From NCBI GenBank assembly GCA_019322435.1, contig JAHWIR010000010.1:107448-171447 (forward strand): a stretch of 64,000 nucleotides of DNA. The letters run 5' to 3'. Each line of letters starts with the position of its first letter. Position 1 is the first letter of the stretch. Source of the DNA: Candidatus Woesearchaeota archaeon (GTDB taxonomy: Archaea > Nanobdellota > Nanobdellia > Woesearchaeales > WJKL01). The notes beneath the pieces were generated by a model. It was not told where the DNA came from, did not search any database, and saw only the letters and a list, made by a program, of their open reading frames with translations. The position numbers and the translations under genes are program-made. This document shows positions 59,738 to 64,000 of the stretch, one piece after another.

Positions 59738-61600
59738 ATGCCTAAACTTGATTTTAACTCAACAAAAGAGCTGAAAGTTTCTGAAAAAATAGTCAACCAA
59801 GTGATTGGACAGGAACATGCTGTAGAAGTGATTAAAAAAGCAGCACAGCAAAGAAGACATGTCCTGTTAATTGGAGAGCCAGGAACAGGAAAATCCATGC
59901 TAGGCTTGGCTTTAGCAGAACTGTTGCCAAAAGAAAAATTAGTGGATGTTCTTTCTTTCTATAATCCTAATGATGAAAACCAGCCAGTAATCAAGACAAT
60001 ACCAGCTGGTAAGGGAAGAGAGACAGTAACAAGAACAAAGCTTCAGTCAGCGAAAATGTTTAAATCTCAAAACTTAATAATTTTCATAATAGCAATAATT
60101 GCAATGCTTGCTCCATGGTGGGTTCGCTCATACTATAAATCAGACATAATGTTCTCAGCATTTTTTCTAGGAGGAATGATATTCTTAGCAGCATTTGTCC
60201 TGTTTGCAAACATGAACAAGCGCCTGGTCGGAAAACAAACATACACTCCAAAAGTCATTGTAGACAACTACAAAAAAAAACAAGCTCCTTTTTTTGATGC
60301 AACAGGAGCGCATGCAGGAGCATTGCTGGGAGATGTTCTCCACGATCCGTTCCAGACAGGAGGCCTAGGAACACCAGCACACGAGCGTGTAGTTGCTGGA
60401 ATGATCCACAAAGCAAACAACGGAGTTTTATTTGTAGATGAAATCGCTACTTTGCAGCCAGCAACACAGCAGGAACTATTAACTTCATTGCAGGAAGGAA
60501 AATATTCAATCACAGGCCAGTCAGAAAGGTCAGCAGGAGCAATGGTCAGGACAGAGCCAGTTCCTTGCAACTTCGTAATGATTGCAGCAGGAAACATTGA
60601 AACAGTAAAACATATGCATCCTGCATTAAGGTCTAGAATAAGAGGTTATGGTTATGAAGTGTATATGAAAGAGACAATGGAAGACACTTCAGAAAATCAA
60701 TTCAAGATAGCCCAGTTTATTGCGCAAGAGGTTGTAAAAGACAAGAAAATCCCTCACTTCTCTAAAGCAGCTGTTCTCGTAATAATTGAAGAAGCAAGAA
60801 GAAGGGCAAACAGAAAAGGCCATTTGACTTTAAGATTAAGAGAGCTTGGAGGCCTAATCAGAGCAGCAGGAGACCTGGCTTTAGAAAAAAAATCAAAACT
60901 TGTCCAACCAGAACATATAGCAGAAGCAAAGACCATAGCCAGGACATTAGAGCAGCAGATTGCAGATAAATATATTGAAAGAAAAAAAGAATATGAAGTT
61001 ATTGTAATACAGGGGAAAAGGATAGGAAGAGTTAATGGCCTTGCAGTTATTGGGGGGGAAGATGTTTATTCTGGAATCATTCTCCCAATTGAAGCAGAAG
61101 TTACTCCAGGAGGCAAGGAAAGCGAAATCATTGCAACTGGAAAACTTGGAAAGATTGCAAAAGAAGCAATTAAGAATGTTTCAGCAATTATTATGAACTA
61201 TTTTGGAGAGGACATTAAAGAAACAAGGGATATTTATGTTCAATTCCTGCAAACCTATGAAGGAGTAGAAGGAGATTCAGCTTCAATAGCAGTCGCAGCA
61301 GCAATAATCTCAGCCCTGAAAAAAGTTCCAATAAGGCAAGACACAGCAATGACTGGATCTTTATCTGTTAGAGGAGAGGTTCTTCCAATTGGAGGAGTTT
61401 CAGCAAAAGTAGAGGCTGCAATTGAAGCTGGAATCAAAAGAGTAATTGTTCCAAAATCAAATATGCAAGACATTGTTCTTGACGCAAATAAATTAAAACA
61501 AATAGAAATAATTCCAGTTGAATATATCACAGAAGTTCTAAAGCAGGCACTGGACTGGAAAGGCAAGAAAAACATCCTGGCAAAAATCTCAAAAAAATAA
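59738..61600 (+). CDS. lonB: Archaeal membrane-bound Lon protease (LonB)
   Basis: 620 residues from ATG 59738 (an upstream in-frame start is rejected; a TATA-type CTTTATAA lies about 30 nt ahead). Walker A GEPGTGKS (46-53), two transmembrane helices inserted after the P-loop (about 110-160, [16 protein letters not shown] and [15 protein letters not shown]), sensor motifs, then the protease domain with Ser514 (EGDSAS) and Lys557 (GGVSAKVEA). It degrades membrane and misfolded proteins using ATP. Confidence 0.95.
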   Translation: MPKLDFNSTKELKVSEKIVNQVIGQEHAVEVIKKAAQQRRHVLLIGEPGTGKSMLGLALAELLPKEKLVDVLSFYNPNDENQPVIKTIPAGKGRETVTRTKLQSAKMFKSQNLIIFIIAIIAMLAPWWVRSYYKSDIMFSAFFLGGMIFLAAFVLFANMNKRLVGKQTYTPKVIVDNYKKKQAPFFDATGAHAGALLGDVLHDPFQTGGLGTPAHERVVAGMIHKANNGVLFVDEIATLQPATQQELLTSLQEGKYSITGQSERSAGAMVRTEPVPCNFVMIAAGNIETVKHMHPALRSRIRGYGYEVYMKETMEDTSENQFKIAQFIAQEVVKDKKIPHFSKAAVLVIIEEARRRANRKGHLTLRLRELGGLIRAAGDLALEKKSKLVQPEHIAEAKTIARTLEQQIADKYIERKKEYEVIVIQGKRIGRVNGLAVIGGEDVYSGIILPIEAEVTPGGKESEIIATGKLGKIAKEAIKNVSAIIMNYFGEDIKETRDIYVQFLQTYEGVEGDSASIAVAAAIISALKKVPIRQDTAMTGSLSVRGEVLPIGGVSAKVEAAIEAGIKRVIVPKSNMQDIVLDANKLKQIEIIPVEYITEVLKQALDWKGKKNILAKISKK

Positions 61601-61659
61601 AACAGTATATAGTGCATTTACGCAAACTTTTTAAATGATTATAATTCTTCCGTTATACT

Positions 61660-61833
61660 ATGATTCAAGATATACACAGTGTAAAAGAATGCCCAGAATG
61701 CGCATCAGTGAACATAACACACAATGACAAGAAACAGCAGGTTGTCTGCCGTGATTGCGGCATGATATACGAGCCAATGGCTCCAGAGCGCGAAGAGAAA
61801 TTCGAAAAAGCAGCAGGCATAAAAAAAGATTAA
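61660..61833 (+). CDS. 57-residue TFIIB-type zinc-ribbon protein
   Basis: ATG 61660, stop 61831-61833. MIQDIHSVKECPECASVNIT and VVCRDCGMIYEPMAPE form a CxxC-x(15)-CxxC ribbon like the N-terminal ribbon of TFB, including the typical VVCRDCG. The rest is a short acidic/basic helix. A TATA-type TTTTTAAATG lies about 30 nt upstream. It lacks TFB core domains, so it may be a regulatory or ribosome-linked zinc ribbon. Confidence 0.85.
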   Translation: MIQDIHSVKECPECASVNITHNDKKQQVVCRDCGMIYEPMAPEREEKFEKAAGIKKD

Positions 61834-61922
61834 ATTTGTTTCTTTAGTTCTTATTTAGGTATTCCTATTTATTTCCAATTATTAAGAATAGCTTTAAAAA
61901 TAACCCCATATTCTTTTTTCAT

Positions 61923-62750
61923 ATGGATGAACTACCTGATGTACTCAAAAGAATAATATCTAGAAAAAAATTAGAAGTTGCAGAACTATTGAAAGATAAA
62001 GATAAAGTTTGTGATTATAAACAAGCAGATAAAGCAACGCAAGTTTTCTATGATATGATAACTAAGGAAGGAAAAGTAAATATAATTGCTGAGCATAAAA
62101 GAAATTCTCCAAGCAATAAAAGAAAAGGAAATCCTCCTTTTAGACCTGGTGCAGACATCCATGAAGTTGTAGAAAATTATATTAAGGGGGGAGCAGCTGC
62201 TTTTTCCATACTAACTGATATTGATTTTGATGGAAAATTAAAAGATATTACTGACGCAAAAGAGACAATAGTTGATTCTGGTGTTTACATACCAATTCTT
62301 AGAAAAGATTTTATTATTAATCCTATTCAAATTTACGAAGCAAGGTATCATGGGGCAGATGCTATTCTTCTTATAACTGCTGCATTAGATGACTCTCAAT
62401 TAAAAGATTACATTCAAATTGCTAATGGCCTTGGAATGGATTCTTTAGTTGAATCCCATACAGAAGCAGAACTAGAAAGAAGTATTAATGCAGACTCTAA
62501 AATATTTGGAATTAATAACAGAAATTTACACACTTTTGAAGAAGATATCTATACAATAACTAGAATACTAAAAAACCATCAAGATATTTATCCTGTTGTA
62601 TGTGAGAGTGCTATTAAAACACCAGAAGATATTCAAAAAGTACAAAAAGCAAATCCAAATGTAACTGCTTATTTGATTGGAACTCAATTAATGAGGACAG
62701 AAGATCAAATTGCTGAATTAGAAAGATTTCAAGGATTTATTTCCAATTGA
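61923..62750 (+). CDS. trpC: Indole-3-glycerol phosphate synthase
   Basis: 275 residues. All key residues of the TIM barrel are present: IIAEHKRNSPS (Glu, Lys), FSILTDIDFDG, ILRKDFIINPIQIYEARYHGADAILLI (Lys), SLVESHTEAE (Glu), INNRNLHTF (Asn) and VCESAI (Ser). It closes the indole ring in tryptophan synthesis. No other trp gene is in the window. Leaderless-looking: TTTAAAAATA is about 30 nt before the ATG. Its end overlaps that of kae1 by 14 bp. Confidence 0.92.
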   Translation: MDELPDVLKRIISRKKLEVAELLKDKDKVCDYKQADKATQVFYDMITKEGKVNIIAEHKRNSPSNKRKGNPPFRPGADIHEVVENYIKGGAAAFSILTDIDFDGKLKDITDAKETIVDSGVYIPILRKDFIINPIQIYEARYHGADAILLITAALDDSQLKDYIQIANGLGMDSLVESHTEAELERSINADSKIFGINNRNLHTFEEDIYTITRILKNHQDIYPVVCESAIKTPEDIQKVQKANPNVTAYLIGTQLMRTEDQIAELERFQGFISN

Positions 62751-63720
62751 CTTCTATTTCATCAGTTCTTTGATAAGCATCAATCACAGCATCTTTTATT
62801 TCCATCCTTTTCCCAGCATTATACTCAAGAATTCCCTGCCATGCAATCATTGCTCCATTATCAACATTGAACTGATTCTCTAGAATAAAACATTTAGCTC
62901 TTCTGTCCTTGCACATCTTCTTTGCCATCTCCTGCAGTCTTATATTGCAGGCAACACCACCTCCTAACAACAGCTCTTTTTTCCCGCAATGCGCCATTGC
63001 TCTTTCTGAAACCTCCAATAGCATAGCAAAAACAGTTTCTTGTACAGAATAAGCTAAATCCTCATTACTATATTCTCCTTTCTTAATCTTCTGCTTGACA
63101 TTAGTCAACAACCCGCCAAAACTGACATCCATGCCTTTGACAGAATAAGGCAGCTCAATAAATTTTTTCTTCTTTAAACTCAATTCATATATCTTAGGAC
63201 CTCCTGGAAAACCATAACCCATCTCTCTTGCAACAGAATCCAAGAAATTTCCAACACCAATATCCAATGTCTCTCCAAATATCCTGTATTTCCCGCCTTC
63301 ATAAGCAATAACTTGAGTATTAGCTCCAGAAGCATACAGCAAAACAGGATCTTTAGCATCAGTAAGCGCTTCTCCAATTGTCAGATGAGCAATACAGTGA
63401 TTAATTCCAATCAACGGCTTGTCATATTTCAAAGCAATACATCTTGCAAAAAAAGCTCCAATTCTTAGAGTATGCCCAATACCAGGAGCCATTGAATAAG
63501 AGATCAAATCAACATCATCCATCTTCAGCCCAGCCTCAGAAAGCGCTTTAGACAAAACCTCTCCGCAAACCTCAGCATGATGGTCAGCACTTTTCGCAGG
63601 AATCATCCCGCCTTTCTCAGTAACATACATATCTCTAACATTAGCATAAACTTTTCCTTTATCATCCATAATCCCCACGCCAAAAGTATGCGCAGTTGAT
63701 TCAATTCCTAGGCATATCAT
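62737..63720 (-). CDS. kae1: tRNA threonylcarbamoyl transferase Kae1
   Basis: 327 residues from ATG 63720 (MICLGIESTAHTFGVGI); an in-frame upstream extension runs into the 23S rRNA and is not real. Metal-binding HxxxH at His108/His112 (INHCIAHLTIG), ASGANTQVI, and LGGGVACN-type LLLGGGVACNIRLQEM. Universal t6A37 tRNA modification enzyme, catalytic part of KEOPS. The Bud32 kinase, often fused in archaea, is not attached here. Confidence 0.95.
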   Translation of the reverse strand: MICLGIESTAHTFGVGIMDDKGKVYANVRDMYVTEKGGMIPAKSADHHAEVCGEVLSKALSEAGLKMDDVDLISYSMAPGIGHTLRIGAFFARCIALKYDKPLIGINHCIAHLTIGEALTDAKDPVLLYASGANTQVIAYEGGKYRIFGETLDIGVGNFLDSVAREMGYGFPGGPKIYELSLKKKKFIELPYSVKGMDVSFGGLLTNVKQKIKKGEYSNEDLAYSVQETVFAMLLEVSERAMAHCGKKELLLGGGVACNIRLQEMAKKMCKDRRAKCFILENQFNVDNGAMIAWQGILEYNAGKRMEIKDAVIDAYQRTDEIEVNWK

Positions 63721-63794
63721 AGTAATAGAGCTAACGCTAGTTTCTTTAATAAGGTTTTGCAAAAAGAATAAATGAAAAACCAAGCATAGATAGA

Positions 63795-64000
63795 GTAAAG
63801 TTACGAACGGTTGGAAATCGCATGCTGAATACGTTGCCGAAGCTTCGTACTTACACACCGATCCCATTAAACGGATCTTTTATCCGAGTTCTAAGATGTC
63901 TCTTTTTAAGAAAGGCTTCGTGCTTAGATGCTTTCAGCACTTATCCTTTAAGGCGTAGCTGCCCTGCCTACCTTGTCAGATAACAGGTACACCAGTGGCC
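63795..64000 (-). rRNA. rrl: 23S ribosomal RNA, 3' end (cut by window edge)
   Basis: The minus strand reads as the end of 23S rRNA: GTGCTGAAAGCATCTAAGCA, then GGATCGGTGTGTAAGTACGA and the 3'-terminal helix region ending near 63795-63800; the exact 3' end is estimated. Upstream sequence lies beyond the window. No 5S rRNA or tRNA follows in the gap before kae1. Confidence 0.92.

Noticed and set aside
63721..63867. In-frame upstream extension of kae1
   Set aside because: It runs into the 3' end of 23S rRNA; the family start MICLGIEST at 63720 fits.

Overview
This window is almost certainly part of a DPANN archaeal chromosome; the layout, AT-rich composition, Lys/Glu-rich proteins and gene set point most to a Woesearchaeota-like or Pacearchaeota-like lineage, but rank is inferred, not proven. 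Archaeal markers are unambiguous: Rpo7, Spt4, Rpo11, TFS, ribosomal proteins L1/L10/L12, S24e, S27ae and L35Ae, Kae1, archaeal LonB, Sec11-type signal peptidase, a class I CCA-adding enzyme, TYW1, GGPP synthase and geranylgeranyl reductase. Genes are densely packed, many start next to a GAGGTG Shine-Dalgarno sequence, and others look leaderless with a TATA box about 25-30 nt before the start codon.

Layout. 1-9 kb: a PfkB kinase, a PLD-like lipoprotein, a degenerate TtuA/Ncs6-like protein, a surface S16 (Lon-type) protease, RNA-binding and RNase H-fold proteins, a minimal NMD3-like protein, signal peptidase, TFS, and dCTP deaminase/dUTPase. 9-24 kb: TYW1, an odd receiver-like/malate dehydrogenase-like fusion, a PAS coiled-coil protein, aldolase, a tandem pair of paralogous small membrane proteins, NurA, geranylgeranyl reductase, topoisomerase I, CCA enzyme, antiporter and endonuclease IV. 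24-34 kb: an Rpo7-Spt4-S24e-S27ae operon, secreted acidic and coiled-coil proteins, and the L1-L10-L12 operon in which L10 carries a very long charged tail. 34-41.5 kb, nearly all on the minus strand: isoprenoid enzymes (GGPP synthase, UppS), peptidases, a duplicated membrane protein, AMMECR1, Rpo11, a Tam41-like CDP-lipid synthase candidate and a METTL5-like methyltransferase.

At 41.5-42.5 kb lies the largest gene-free stretch (968 bp). Transcription diverges from it: minus-strand genes to the left, plus-strand genes to the right (two coiled-coil/HTH proteins, a small membrane protein and a XerA-type recombinase that seems to start with ATT). The stretch and its flanks carry two families of short repeated DNA motifs (TTGTCCCA-type and TTTATCGACGAG-type) and three degenerate repeats of about 45 bp. 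It is the best candidate for an undescribed regulatory, partition or origin-like locus.

46-64 kb: a PAC2-family protein, a pilin-like micro-protein beside a large membrane protein, an S-layer-like Cys-rich lipoprotein, then deoxyribonucleotide synthesis: nrdG, a thioredoxin-like protein and an anaerobic reductase whose N-terminus is a full NrdR-like zinc ribbon plus ATP cone, with two NrdR-box-like sites 31 bp apart upstream; then cobA and class II nrdJ, overlapping by ATGA. The end holds LonB, a lone trpC, kae1 and the 3' end of a 23S rRNA gene on the minus strand.

Several genes below 60 codons were found by reading gaps: a 29-residue protein (7810-7899), a pilin-like 51-residue protein (47355-47510), and two zinc-ribbon proteins (56098-56229 and 61660-61833). 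No tRNA, CRISPR array or intact insertion sequence was recognised.
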